From IMG/VR virus record IMGVR_UViG_3300019776_000919, positions 105,714 to 169,713 of that record: a DNA stretch of 64,000 bases. One strand, given 5' to 3'. Made by a program: the position numbers and the translations under genes. Shown here piece by piece: positions 17,598 to 25,959 of this stretch. Origin of the DNA: a virus. The notes under the pieces were generated by a model. It was not told the DNA's origin. It worked only from the letters and a program-made list of their open reading frames with translations, and searched no databases. Position 1 is the first letter of the stretch. Every line of letters starts with the position of its first letter.

Positions 17598-17627
17598 ACA
17601 ATTGTCTTATACCACGTAATTACAAAT
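17598..17627 (-). promoter_or_regulatory. Extended -10 promoter
   Basis: Minus strand reads TTGTAATTACGTGGTATAAGACAATTGT: TTGTAAT block followed by the TGGTATAAG core, as at the other leftward units. It serves the 17554 gene. Confidence 0.7.
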
Positions 17628-17640
17628 TATGTAATTTGAT

Positions 17641-18525
17641 TTATTCGACGGTGTCAATATCACCATCAGCATCGCCGTTATAAATCGGCATGCGAAGCAT
17701 TTTATGAGCAAGACCCATGGTTTCTACTTGGATAAGTCTACCTATCCAATCCTTGGGATTGTTCCAAGCGTCTATACGTTCATTCCTAGAGAACCCCGAT
17801 CCGACCTTAGCGACTTGCCTGCCAGAAGCATCACAGACTACTACAGCACCCATAGATTGTTTAGGATTCCCATCCTTGTCTATTTCTTGAATGATGTCAG
17901 TTATTTTTAAATTGTAATGTTCTTTGTGCTTTACTTTATATCGAACATTAACATCTTCTGGCTCTGTCAAAGAAGTAATAATAACCCCTTCTTGACCACC
18001 GGCTTTAGTAGAACGTATCAGAGAGTGTATGTCTGAAGGGTTAGAGTATGTTTTTGCAGCGTAGATAAGATCAGGTTTACCGACAATGGATTCTACTCTT
18101 TTCAAATGATCCATTTTATCTTTATAAGTAGGGAAGTCAGGGTTTATTACGTTGTGTAAAACCGCACGGACTGGACCTATTTTGTTTTGTGTATCTATTG
18201 ATCTGGCAGGTAAGGAATTTAGAATACCAGAAACTATCCTATGAGACTCGACATTGGCTTTATTAAAACCCGTATGTATTAATTCTACGTTATATACGTG
18301 ACCCGCAAGTTCCGGATATTTCTTATCTGTTAATTGAGGAAGTTGAAGGGTTCGGTCAGGATAGCCTCCTTTAACAGAAGGACGACGTGATATAAAAGAT
18401 AAACTTCCGTCACTAGACACAGGCATAAAGAAATTAGCCCCGTCATATTTGATTGTAGCAACGGGGTTTCTAATTGACATCCAAGATGTCTCATCTATAT
18501 CCTTGTATTTAGAACGGGAGTACAT
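17641..18525 (-). CDS. ATP-dependent DNA ligase (minimal form)
   Basis: 294 residues. Motif I KYDG has the nucleotidyl-accepting Lys at about residue 26. Motif III lies near YNVELIHTG, motif IV is GQEGVIIT, and motif V is KVKHKEHYNLKI. The C-terminal ~90 residues (VCDASGRQVAKVGSGFS) fit the OB-fold domain. It joins nicked DNA using ATP. No N-terminal DNA-binding domain, so it is a compact ligase. Next to it lie three genes with the KYLxKIA leader and a LigD-type 3'-phosphoesterase, suggesting a break-repair module. The ligase itself has no such leader. Confidence 0.88.
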   Translation of the reverse strand: MYSRSKYKDIDETSWMSIRNPVATIKYDGANFFMPVSSDGSLSFISRRPSVKGGYPDRTLQLPQLTDKKYPELAGHVYNVELIHTGFNKANVESHRIVSGILNSLPARSIDTQNKIGPVRAVLHNVINPDFPTYKDKMDHLKRVESIVGKPDLIYAAKTYSNPSDIHSLIRSTKAGGQEGVIITSLTEPEDVNVRYKVKHKEHYNLKITDIIQEIDKDGNPKQSMGAVVVCDASGRQVAKVGSGFSRNERIDAWNNPKDWIGRLIQVETMGLAHKMLRMPIYNGDADGDIDTVE

Positions 18526-18536
18526 TGCTTATACTA

Positions 18537-18785
18537 TTATTCTGCTCTAGGCTTATCTATTAACAAATGAATACCTTTAGCCATCCCGTATCCAACCGCC
18601 CCGCCAATAAGACCTTCTTTCGGTATTCTGGATATTTTCTGTAATAAGCTTTGATTCTTATAGAAAGGGTGGGTAGCTCCTACTACTGCTCCCGTAAGAC
18701 CTAGCGCGGTCGGGTTTAAAAAGCTTCTATCTGAAATCGGTCTACTAGGTTGATTCTCAGATATTTTAACCAGGTACTTATTCAT
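18537..18785 (-). CDS. KYLxKI-leader protein with glycine-zipper segments
   Basis: 82 residues. N-terminus MNKYLVKISENQ matches the recurrent leader peptide found on seven other proteins in the window. The body has two glycine-rich hydrophobic stretches (ALGLTGAVVGATHPF and GLIGGAVGYGMAKGI) compatible with membrane insertion. Candidate packaged, injected membrane protein (inference). It lies in the leftward unit with the ligase, phosphoesterase and helicase. Confidence 0.75.
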   Translation of the reverse strand: MNKYLVKISENQPSRPISDRSFLNPTALGLTGAVVGATHPFYKNQSLLQKISRIPKEGLIGGAVGYGMAKGIHLLIDKPRAE

Positions 18786-18812
18786 AAGTAATCTTTGATA
18801 AAAAAATGAAAA

Positions 18813-19211
18813 TCAATACTTAGCATGATAATGATCCCCTAATAATTTTGTATATTTATTAGTGAAATCTTTATATGCATATTCATGGCTTGCCACAGGA
18901 TTGCCTAATTTAGCCATATCGCTGGCATATACATCATGTAAAGCTTTGTGATCTTTTTTCAATTCCGGACCATGGACTTTAGAAGTAATAGCGTCAAAAT
19001 ACGCTTGACCACTTATAGACTTACTTTTAGATTTCAATGAAAGTTGTTTTTTTACATTATCGTTATGTCTATTGAAATGCTCTACGTATAAATTGTGTGA
19101 GTCATTCATAAATCTGTTGACTCTATCTTTAACTAAAGCATAATCGACCTTAGGTTCTTCTTTTTTATTGGAAAACGTAATTCCTGCAATTTTTTCTAAA
19201 TATTTATTCAT
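18813..19211 (-). CDS. KYLxKIA-leader protein, unknown
   Basis: 132 residues opening MNKYLEKIAGITF. The rest is hydrophilic, Lys/His-rich and mostly helical (VNRFMNDSHNLYVEHFNRH). No family recognised. The start overlaps the helicase stop by four bases (ATGA), so the two are translationally coupled. Confidence 0.75.
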   Translation of the reverse strand: MNKYLEKIAGITFSNKKEEPKVDYALVKDRVNRFMNDSHNLYVEHFNRHNDNVKKQLSLKSKSKSISGQAYFDAITSKVHGPELKKDHKALHDVYASDMAKLGNPVASHEYAYKDFTNKYTKLLGDHYHAKY

Positions 19212-20674
19212 GATTGATCTTTCATAACTTGTTTAATTTGGTCAAAAACAACTTGCTTATCATCGCTCATACCTGATAAGTATTTGTCTATTGATACCGG
19301 GGCTTTACCAAACATAGGCTTAGGATGAACACTTAGATAATGTTCAATGTCCATATGTCTTTCCTCTTTTGGCAAGTGTTCATGAGATTCATATCTAGCC
19401 CCTCGTCCAACTACTTGCTTTATCTTGCTAGGGTTAAAGTGGGGTTCGAGTACTTGAGTTAGTTTAGTACCTTTAAGATCAAGCCCCTCTGCACCGGAGC
19501 TGGATACTAAAAGAACCTTAACTTTACCTGAATTGTAATTCTTTACCGCCTCATCTTTCTCCGCTTGACTTAGCTTGCCAGAAAACACTACGTGAGGAAT
19601 ATCCTCTTCACTTAGTTTTTTAGCATATTCATGTACACCGGCATCTAAATAATTGCTATAGACAAGACCTTTAAAATTCTTATCCGAACCCATTTTTGTT
19701 TTAAGATTTTCAACAGCCTTCTTTATCTTGGGAGTGTACTCGACATTTTCTGTGTCTTGATGCAGGTGACGATGAGAGTTAGAGACTTGACGAACTCCCG
19801 TTGAGAACGAATTTAACTGGGCTTTTTCTTGTTTATCTAAAGGGAGGTTATTTCTAATTTTCATTCTAAGCCAGAAAGGTATTTGACCTTCCATAAACTT
19901 ATACATTCTTCCTTGTTCAGGAGACATGTCTACTTCTATTGTTTTAGAAGAAGTAGTTGGAAATTTAGACTTAGATTCTGGATCGTCTTTTACATCGTAA
20001 TAAGAAACGTGATCCTTAAACAGAGACCCTAATGCTTTCTTATTTCTAAGTACATCCACTTCTTTGGCGGGATGACGTAACAATACTTCCGCCAGACTTC
20101 TAGGTACTTTTTCTTTACCTAAAAAATGCTTTTCAAATTCTTTTCTATTCTCAGGTAAAACCTTGCCGCCATAAGCCATATTCATGATAGGCGCAATATC
20201 AGCAGCATGGTTGTAGTTAGCAGTAGCAGTAGCTAACACTCTTTTGTCAGCGTCTTGAAATATTTCAGATAAAGCTTGAGTTCTTTTAGTTTCAGTATTG
20301 CGAAGACGTTGTGCTTCGTCGGCAATAGCTAGTACGTATTTATTTTTCTTTAGTTCTGGAGCTATTCTGGTAGCTTTTTCGTAAGAGTAAACATCAAGTC
20401 TTTTACGATCAATTTTTAACTTGTGTTTTTTAATCTCCTTATCTACGTTACTAACTAAGCTAGCGGGGGCTACAACCAATACCTTACCATCTTTATTCTT
20501 GGCTTGAGCACGTTCAGCGGCAACTAAGAAGCCACGAGTTTTTCCAGAGCCCGTTCCCCAGTGTAAAACTACACCATCATTTTTTTCTAGCTTGTCTAAA
20601 GCAGCTTCTACATGAGGGCGTTCCTTTCTACTCTCGGGTTCTGACTTAGCAATTTTCACCAGGTATGGATTCAT
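19208..20674 (-). CDS. SNF2/SF2 helicase with KYLxKIA-type leader
   Basis: 488 residues. Leader MNPYLVKIAK. Motif I is WGTGSGKTRG (39-48), motif Ia is VVAPASLVSN, motif II is DEAQRLRN (about 116), motif III is ATATANYN, and the second lobe has SSSGAEGLDLKG (motif V) and QVVGRGARYESHE (motif VI). The motif VI and V pattern is of the SNF2/DEAD-like translocase type. Expected to move along DNA with ATP. The leader is shared with small head-region proteins, suggesting the enzyme may be packaged in the capsid and cleaved after KIA. Overlaps the phosphoesterase stop by four bases. Confidence 0.88.
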   Translation of the reverse strand: MNPYLVKIAKSEPESRKERPHVEAALDKLEKNDGVVLHWGTGSGKTRGFLVAAERAQAKNKDGKVLVVAPASLVSNVDKEIKKHKLKIDRKRLDVYSYEKATRIAPELKKNKYVLAIADEAQRLRNTETKRTQALSEIFQDADKRVLATATANYNHAADIAPIMNMAYGGKVLPENRKEFEKHFLGKEKVPRSLAEVLLRHPAKEVDVLRNKKALGSLFKDHVSYYDVKDDPESKSKFPTTSSKTIEVDMSPEQGRMYKFMEGQIPFWLRMKIRNNLPLDKQEKAQLNSFSTGVRQVSNSHRHLHQDTENVEYTPKIKKAVENLKTKMGSDKNFKGLVYSNYLDAGVHEYAKKLSEEDIPHVVFSGKLSQAEKDEAVKNYNSGKVKVLLVSSSGAEGLDLKGTKLTQVLEPHFNPSKIKQVVGRGARYESHEHLPKEERHMDIEHYLSVHPKPMFGKAPVSIDKYLSGMSDDKQVVFDQIKQVMKDQS

Positions 20675-21534
20675 TTTTGTTTATTTTCTAATTCTTTATC
20701 AACGTCTATACCGGGAGCAATACCCCAATTAAGCAACGCTTGTCTTCTTTTAGGTTGAACAGAGAGATCTTGCAGGGTAGGGTCAGCTTTTTGTAATTGA
20801 GCTAAATGCCTGGCTTTAAAGCTAATCCAACGTTTCATCTGACGCTCATCGTCATCGGTCCTCTTACCTGCCACATACCCTTTGTACCATTGATACCAAC
20901 CTTGGGGGTGTTCTTGATTGTGCCACGTATCAGGCCATTTGTCTAGGCTAGCTCGTACCTTGAAAAAATTGCCAGAAGGATCCCCGTCATTGTACTGAGA
21001 CCCTTTATGAACCAACACCCCTAATCGTTGCATTTGATCAGGGGTTAAATCTGGACGAAACTTAGTCCGAACTTCCTCACTGGAAACTGCAATCTTAGTT
21101 AGATATTTGTTTGAGTTCATTGTCGCCTTTTTTTCTAAACCTAGGTTTTTAAACAACCAAGGCTTACCTTTACCATACTTTGTTTCATCCAATTTCTTTA
21201 ACAAAAACCGAGACCCGTCCTTAGTAGAGATAACCAATTTATCTTCATCATCTTGGGGTTCTACCGTAGCTTTACGCACCCAGTCTAGATAAGTTACACC
21301 ACCGCCATATTCACCTTTAGGTATAACTACTTTTTTACTTAAAGCGTATTCTCTATCATGGACAGGTTGCTCAAAAAGGAGTATTGATTTACCCGGCTCA
21401 GGAAGTTCTTTTTTAGTAGCCCATGAATATGCCTTATCGCCTAGGACCATTCTATAATCCCAATGTAATCCCATTCGGTCAGCTTCGTGTCTCTGACGAG
21501 TAAATAATATTTGTTGACCTGATAGAGGATGCAT
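20671..21534 (-). CDS. LigD-type 3'-phosphoesterase fused to a KYLxKIA-led domain
   Basis: 287 residues. Residues 1-135 form the LigD 3'-phosphoesterase (PE) domain: H16, H24, D26, R28 (LHWDYRM), H59 and IPKGEYGGG (71-79), matching the LHYDLRL and IPEGQYGAG signatures. This enzyme trims 3'-phosphate and ribonucleotide ends so that ligase can seal them. After residue 138 begins MNSNKYLTKIA, the same peptide that starts seven other proteins, with its own AAGG ribosome site. The second domain (about 150-287) carries GWYQWYKGYVAGK and a helical C-terminus; no family recognised. Probably both a full-length and an internally started 149-residue product (20671-21120) are made. Confidence 0.85.
   Translation of the reverse strand: MHPLSGQQILFTRQRHEADRMGLHWDYRMVLGDKAYSWATKKELPEPGKSILLFEQPVHDREYALSKKVVIPKGEYGGGVTYLDWVRKATVEPQDDEDKLVISTKDGSRFLLKKLDETKYGKGKPWLFKNLGLEKKATMNSNKYLTKIAVSSEEVRTKFRPDLTPDQMQRLGVLVHKGSQYNDGDPSGNFFKVRASLDKWPDTWHNQEHPQGWYQWYKGYVAGKRTDDDERQMKRWISFKARHLAQLQKADPTLQDLSVQPKRRQALLNWGIAPGIDVDKELENKQK
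21118..21132 (-). promoter_or_regulatory. Internal ribosome site deciding a second start
   Basis: Within the phosphoesterase gene the minus strand reads AAAAAAAGGCGACAATG: AAGG five bases before an in-frame ATG at 21118-21120. The ATG opens the MNSNKYLTKIA peptide, so it is a likely second translation start. Confidence 0.55.
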
Positions 21535-21551
21535 TGTAATTGAGTAATCTA

Positions 21552-21587
21552 AAAAATAGAACCTGGATTATACCAAGTTCTATTTTA
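21552..21587 (-). terminator. Hairpin terminator
   Basis: AAAATAGAAC...GTTCTATTTT with an inner TGG/CCA pairing, followed on the minus strand by a T-run, right after the 21601-23163 gene. Confidence 0.75.
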
Positions 21588-21600
21588 GCTTTCCTGTATT

Positions 21601-23163
21601 TTAGAAAGGAAGATTGCCGTAGAATTCAGGCTTAGCCATCAAACTTAGCAATTCTTTTCTCGTAGCAGGAGAACCTTCAATTGAATTTACAAATTCTTCA
21701 ACTTTCTTGTTTTTTGCATCAATTATGATTTTATGAAATCTCGGTTCTTTTGCTAAAATCCCCATAATGTCATTGATTCTAACTTTAGTAGAGATTGAGC
21801 TATTACGCCTTTCCAGGAAAAATGTCAATATTTTTCGTAAAGCATTTATCTTAGGGATATTTTCAAACGGGTGATCTTTGTTATTAATTCGACTGAACAT
21901 TTCTAAACAAATCGAATCAAATTGACCTTCTGGATTCCAATATGACCTGGATGTGATTGCAGTATAAAAACTGCTAAGGGAATACCCGTTGCTTGAAGTA
22001 TTTTCGTAGAATGGTACGAAATCAGATAACTTAATTTTTTCCTTGAAAATTTCTTCCTTATTATCAATAATTGATATATGAGATTCCCATGTATTCGGGT
22101 CCGCATTTAGAAACGATAGGGTTAAGGATTTATCTAACCGAGGTATACCAAATAATTGATAGTCTGGAACTTTAAAAAGGACACTTGCAACATCTGTTGT
22201 TTTATTGACAGGGCCGCCTGGAATTCTAAATTGATAGTTGCTGATCCAAAAATGACAAATTTTGGATTTAACAATTCCGGAATTTAAATCACCGGCAGTT
22301 ACTTTTACGTAATAGCTCAAACAAATGCTAGCAGGGATATTCCTAGCCCCGTCTTCATAGACCTCAAACACATTTATCAGTGTTAATTCCGTATTGAGCT
22401 TAGAGTATCCCAATGCATTATGTAGACTAACACCTGTTAAAATTACCGGTGTTGATCTTGTACTTTCTGCAACCGCTCTAGTATTAGAACTACTAGATTG
22501 GAAAAGATATCTAATAGCTAAATAGAAATTTCTTATGCTACTTGCTTTTTCTGCGTGCAGTTCGTAATGACTTTCATAACGATTTAGTTTTCTGCCAGCA
22601 ATCTCCATCAAATCCTTTTGGTCAAATTTTATACCATGAATTCTTTTAACGGAACTGTCTAAGACAATTTCATTCATTAACGGTTTAATCTTCAGGGTAT
22701 TAAGTACATAAGATTCCCAACCGGTAATTTGACCCAGTGACCAAGCAGACCTGTCAAAACACAAAGGGGTTACGTCATTAAGCTGATAATCAGACTTAAC
22801 ACCCCAACCAGCTTTGGACGGGGTAATAGAAGCATCCCCCCAGTTTATACTATCTTCAAAATCTAAAGAGTAAGGGTCAAATCTAGTGACAGCCCCGTCC
22901 GCAATACCAGCGGTTCTGGGGGTTTTTGCAAAAACACCCTGTACCTTTACAAATTTAGGTATCTTGAACCCTTTGACGTATTCTGCTCCAGGTACGTTTT
23001 CAAGAGTAGTACTCATTTTGAAAGACTCAAACTGAGGATACATACCGTCTGGAATAGAATTAGGTTGACCTAAAACAGAAGGTATTTTATTTGAAAGGGT
23101 TTCTTTAATAAGCTCTGGAACAGTTTCTGTTGATTCCAGTTTCACTTCAAAATCTGAACTCAT
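21601..23163 (-). CDS. Large hypothetical protein
   Basis: 520 residues from ATG at 23161-23163. No motif of a known enzyme is seen; the protein is mixed alpha/beta with a long beta-rich middle (LTLINVFEVYEDGARN, ICLSYYVKVTAGDL) and a helical C-terminus. It is alone between a promoter at 23191-23228 and a hairpin terminator at 21552-21587, so it is its own transcription unit within the leftward island that separates the beta-prime halves. No function assigned. Confidence 0.75.
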   Translation of the reverse strand: MSSDFEVKLESTETVPELIKETLSNKIPSVLGQPNSIPDGMYPQFESFKMSTTLENVPGAEYVKGFKIPKFVKVQGVFAKTPRTAGIADGAVTRFDPYSLDFEDSINWGDASITPSKAGWGVKSDYQLNDVTPLCFDRSAWSLGQITGWESYVLNTLKIKPLMNEIVLDSSVKRIHGIKFDQKDLMEIAGRKLNRYESHYELHAEKASSIRNFYLAIRYLFQSSSSNTRAVAESTRSTPVILTGVSLHNALGYSKLNTELTLINVFEVYEDGARNIPASICLSYYVKVTAGDLNSGIVKSKICHFWISNYQFRIPGGPVNKTTDVASVLFKVPDYQLFGIPRLDKSLTLSFLNADPNTWESHISIIDNKEEIFKEKIKLSDFVPFYENTSSNGYSLSSFYTAITSRSYWNPEGQFDSICLEMFSRINNKDHPFENIPKINALRKILTFFLERRNSSISTKVRINDIMGILAKEPRFHKIIIDAKNKKVEEFVNSIEGSPATRKELLSLMAKPEFYGNLPF

Positions 23164-23190
23164 AATGGTTAGACTTAAATTGGTTAATGT

Positions 23191-23228
23191 ATTTTTCTTA
23201 TACCAGAAATACTAGATATTTGTAATTG
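23191..23228 (-). promoter_or_regulatory. Extended -10 promoter
   Basis: Minus strand TGGTATAAGAAAAAT with an A/T-rich block upstream, about 30 bases before the 23163 start. Same core as the other leftward promoters. Confidence 0.6.
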
Positions 23229-23245
23229 CATCTAATACTTCTTTA

Positions 23246-23258
23246 CTGCTAAAATATA
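23246..23258 (+). promoter_or_regulatory. TAAAAT-type rightward promoter candidate
   Basis: GCTAAAATATAAC ends three bases before the ATG of beta-prime part two. Nearly the same string occurs at 54690. If TAAAAT acts as a -10 box, transcription would start at or next to the ATG. Confidence 0.45.
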
Positions 23259-23261
23259 ACC

Positions 23262-25088
23262 ATGTCTGAAAAGTTAACAACTCCTGGTGCAATATTACTT
23301 AAGCACTCTATGCCCAATAAAGAAACTAGGGATGACTATGATCTATATAGACCTTTGGATAAAAAAGGCGTAGCCAACGTAGTAGCATCTTTAATGAAGC
23401 ATGGTGGACCTGAAGCCGCTGAACACATAAATAGTTTGGGTAAATTATTCTTTAACACTGCAAGTGAAATCGGGGCCTCAACCCCTTTGTCAGACTACGT
23501 TAATAATAGTGATGAAAGACACGCTATTACTAATGAGTATGAAATGAAAGTAAACAAGATTATGCTTTCAGATAAATCAAAAGCTCAAAAGAATAATGAA
23601 CTTAAAGAACTTACCGGACAATACAACTTAAAGATCGAAGACCAAAACTTAGCGTTTTTAGATAGTAAGGGCTCAGTAGCTGCTAAGATGGCTAGAACGG
23701 GTGCCCGAGGAAATAAAGCTCAGTTGGCCAGTGGTACTGCCACTCCTCTAATGTCTTTGAATGTTAAGGGTGAGTTGATCCCGTTAGTTATTAAGAAAAG
23801 CTTTGCTGAAGGTATGACTCCGGCTGAATTAATAGCTTTGAGTTACATGGGCAGAAGTTCGACTGTAATGTCTCAGTTAAGTACATCTTTACCTGGAGCA
23901 TTGTTTAAAAAGCTTTCACCTACTGTATTTCATGAAGTTATTACAACAGATGATTGCGGCACTAAGAACGGAATAGATGTTCCTACTGAAGATAAATCTA
24001 GTCTGCTAGGTAGATACACTGCAGGTTATAGTGTTTTAATCACCGAACCTTACTTGAAAGATGCAATCAATTCCGGCAAGAAAAACTTAAAAGTTAGAAG
24101 TGCCTCTACTTGTGAAGCTAAAGAAGGTGTGTGTCAAAAATGTTTTGGATTAATGGCTAACGGTAGATTACCCGAGATCGGGACTAATGTAGGCGTTATT
24201 GCTGCTCAGAGCGTTTCAGAAATTCTAACCCAGCGCATGTTAAGTACAAAGCACCAAGCCAACGTTGGAGCCCGTAAGGGTAATGCGTATGAGTTAGCCG
24301 CCAATCTTATGAATAACCCCACGGAGAACTTTAAAGATGAGGCTACCTTGTCTACTAAGAACGGCATAGTGAACGATATTAAGAAGACTGCACTGGATGC
24401 CTCTCATGTTTACATTGACGGTAAAATGCATTTCGTACCTATTGAACAACAAGTCTTGGTTCAAAAAGGTGACACGGTAAAAATTGGACAACCTATTTCT
24501 ACCGGCACTTTGAACCCTAGAAAGTTGGTAGATTTACGAGGTATCGGGGCCGGTAGAGAATACATGGCTAAAGAACTGAGAAGTATTTACGGAGGTGATT
24601 TAGATCCTCGCCATTTTGAAATTATCGCTAAAAATTTGATTAAGTATGTAGAAGTACAAAACCCTGGTAATACTGGACTTCTACCGGGAGATAAGGTAGA
24701 AGTTAACACTATTCGTAAGTATTTGGATAAAGGATCTGCTGCTGTACATATTAATAAAGCAGAGGGTAGTGTGTTATCCAAAGGAGTTGGTAACTTAGTA
24801 CCTGGCACTTTATTGGACAAAAATCACATCGATGATTTAAAAGAATTAGGAGTAGAGTCAGTATCCGTGAGCAATACTGGATTGACTGTCAAGCCTATTG
24901 TCCCAGGCCTACAAACCGCTAAGATGCTAGATAAAAATTGGGTTTCTAAATTAAGTTTTTCAAGGTTGAGAGATTCATTAAAAGAAAGCACTGCTACCGG
25001 GGCAGAAAGTGAAATTCACAGCACTGATCCTATTGCTAGTTATGTAATGGGTTCAGAGTTTGGCGAAGGCGTACATGGTAAGTATTAA
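23262..25088 (+). CDS. RNA polymerase beta prime, C-terminal part
   Basis: 608 residues homologous to the second half of RpoC. The zinc site is complete: DDCGT (about 229), STCEAKEGVCQKC (about 284-296). The trigger-loop region follows as NVGVIAAQSVSEILTQRML (about 310-328, equivalent to GVIAAQSIGEPGTQLTMRT), with TGARGNKAQL near 147. Ends after a C-terminal clamp/jaw region. Together with 14397-15551 it completes beta prime; the break lies near the rpoC1/rpoC2 split known in cyanobacteria and plastids. The intervening 7.7 kb is all opposite-strand genes. No ribosome site is seen; a TAAAAT element ends nine bases before the ATG. Confidence 0.92.
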   Translation: MSEKLTTPGAILLKHSMPNKETRDDYDLYRPLDKKGVANVVASLMKHGGPEAAEHINSLGKLFFNTASEIGASTPLSDYVNNSDERHAITNEYEMKVNKIMLSDKSKAQKNNELKELTGQYNLKIEDQNLAFLDSKGSVAAKMARTGARGNKAQLASGTATPLMSLNVKGELIPLVIKKSFAEGMTPAELIALSYMGRSSTVMSQLSTSLPGALFKKLSPTVFHEVITTDDCGTKNGIDVPTEDKSSLLGRYTAGYSVLITEPYLKDAINSGKKNLKVRSASTCEAKEGVCQKCFGLMANGRLPEIGTNVGVIAAQSVSEILTQRMLSTKHQANVGARKGNAYELAANLMNNPTENFKDEATLSTKNGIVNDIKKTALDASHVYIDGKMHFVPIEQQVLVQKGDTVKIGQPISTGTLNPRKLVDLRGIGAGREYMAKELRSIYGGDLDPRHFEIIAKNLIKYVEVQNPGNTGLLPGDKVEVNTIRKYLDKGSAAVHINKAEGSVLSKGVGNLVPGTLLDKNHIDDLKELGVESVSVSNTGLTVKPIVPGLQTAKMLDKNWVSKLSFSRLRDSLKESTATGAESEIHSTDPIASYVMGSEFGEGVHGKY

Positions 25089-25094
25089 TTAAAT

Positions 25095-25901
25095 ATGGCA
25101 ACTACAATAAAAGGGGTTTCTGCTACTAGCGGGCAGAGAGTGGCCAAGATCAAGGATATAGTTAAAACCTTGATAGATTCTCATTTCCCGTCCACATTAG
25201 CTAGAGAGCCTGATATCATCAACGTAGTCAATGCACTTTGCTTTTTGGAAAGTTCTTATAACTATAATGCTGTTGGTGGGGTAGTATCTTCTACTCCTCA
25301 TACTGGCGGCGGTATTTATCTATCAAGCTCTGCAGTATCAGCAGTAATGAATAACCCGAGTTCAACTCCTACTCAGAAAAGTAATATTTTGCAAGGACTT
25401 ACTGCCTTAGGGGTTATGCAGGTAATGGGTCATAATTTTGTAAAAGGCGGAACCCCTTCTGGTAAATCTGAACTTGAAAGACTTAGACCTGACATAGCCA
25501 GTACATTAGTAGTAAATCCCGGGGATGATATAAGAGCTTCTGTACTGGGGGAATCAAATTTACAAAAAGCAATTCTTGCAGGGTTAATTATCCTGGAAGG
25601 TAAATATAGATCTGTTAATCAAACCGGTTCATATTTTTCTATTAAAGCAGATCCTTATGCTAGAAAATTTTCAAGTAGATTGCAGGGGGCTGTGGCTGCA
25701 TATTTAGGATTAGGTAAACAAGACAAAAATGGTACTACTCCTGAGAACTATGCTAATCAAATATTAGGCGGTTCTATTTACGCCCAGGCAAATGGTAAAG
25801 GATCTATTTATGTCAGAGATACTGACTTAAATCTGGCTTTAGCATCTACCCCTTCTACCAACGGATCCAGTATGCATACGTTAGGCCCTGCTGGTTGCTA
25901 A
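25095..25901 (+). CDS. Lytic transglycosylase-like virion protein
   Basis: 268 residues. LESSYN (E52 as candidate catalytic Glu) followed by ALGVMQVMGHN (105-115) matches the E-S...G-x-M-Q pattern of soluble lytic transglycosylases, which cut peptidoglycan between MurNAc and GlcNAc. In phages such domains are carried on the virion and open the cell wall during DNA entry. Starts six bases after beta prime. The spacing between the motifs is longer than usual and the rest is not recognised, so moderate confidence. Confidence 0.65.
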   Translation: MATTIKGVSATSGQRVAKIKDIVKTLIDSHFPSTLAREPDIINVVNALCFLESSYNYNAVGGVVSSTPHTGGGIYLSSSAVSAVMNNPSSTPTQKSNILQGLTALGVMQVMGHNFVKGGTPSGKSELERLRPDIASTLVVNPGDDIRASVLGESNLQKAILAGLIILEGKYRSVNQTGSYFSIKADPYARKFSSRLQGAVAAYLGLGKQDKNGTTPENYANQILGGSIYAQANGKGSIYVRDTDLNLALASTPSTNGSSMHTLGPAGC

Positions 25902-25913
25902 CTCAATTATACA

Positions 25914-25936
25914 TACGAACTAAAATAAGCTATAAT
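25914..25936 (+). promoter_or_regulatory. TACGAACTAAAAT promoter candidate
   Basis: TACGAACTAAAATAAGCTATAAT lies 24 bases before the 25960 gene. The TACGAA-C/T-TAAAAT string recurs before 28568 and before the tail sheath gene (56329). Confidence 0.5.
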
Positions 25937-25959
25937 CCCACAACAGTAACTAAATAATT

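Noticed and set aside
21120-21150. Programmed -1 frameshift at A-AAA-AAG in the phosphoesterase gene
   Set aside because: The heptamer is in frame, but the -1 product stops soon and no stimulating structure is seen; the internal start explains the site better.
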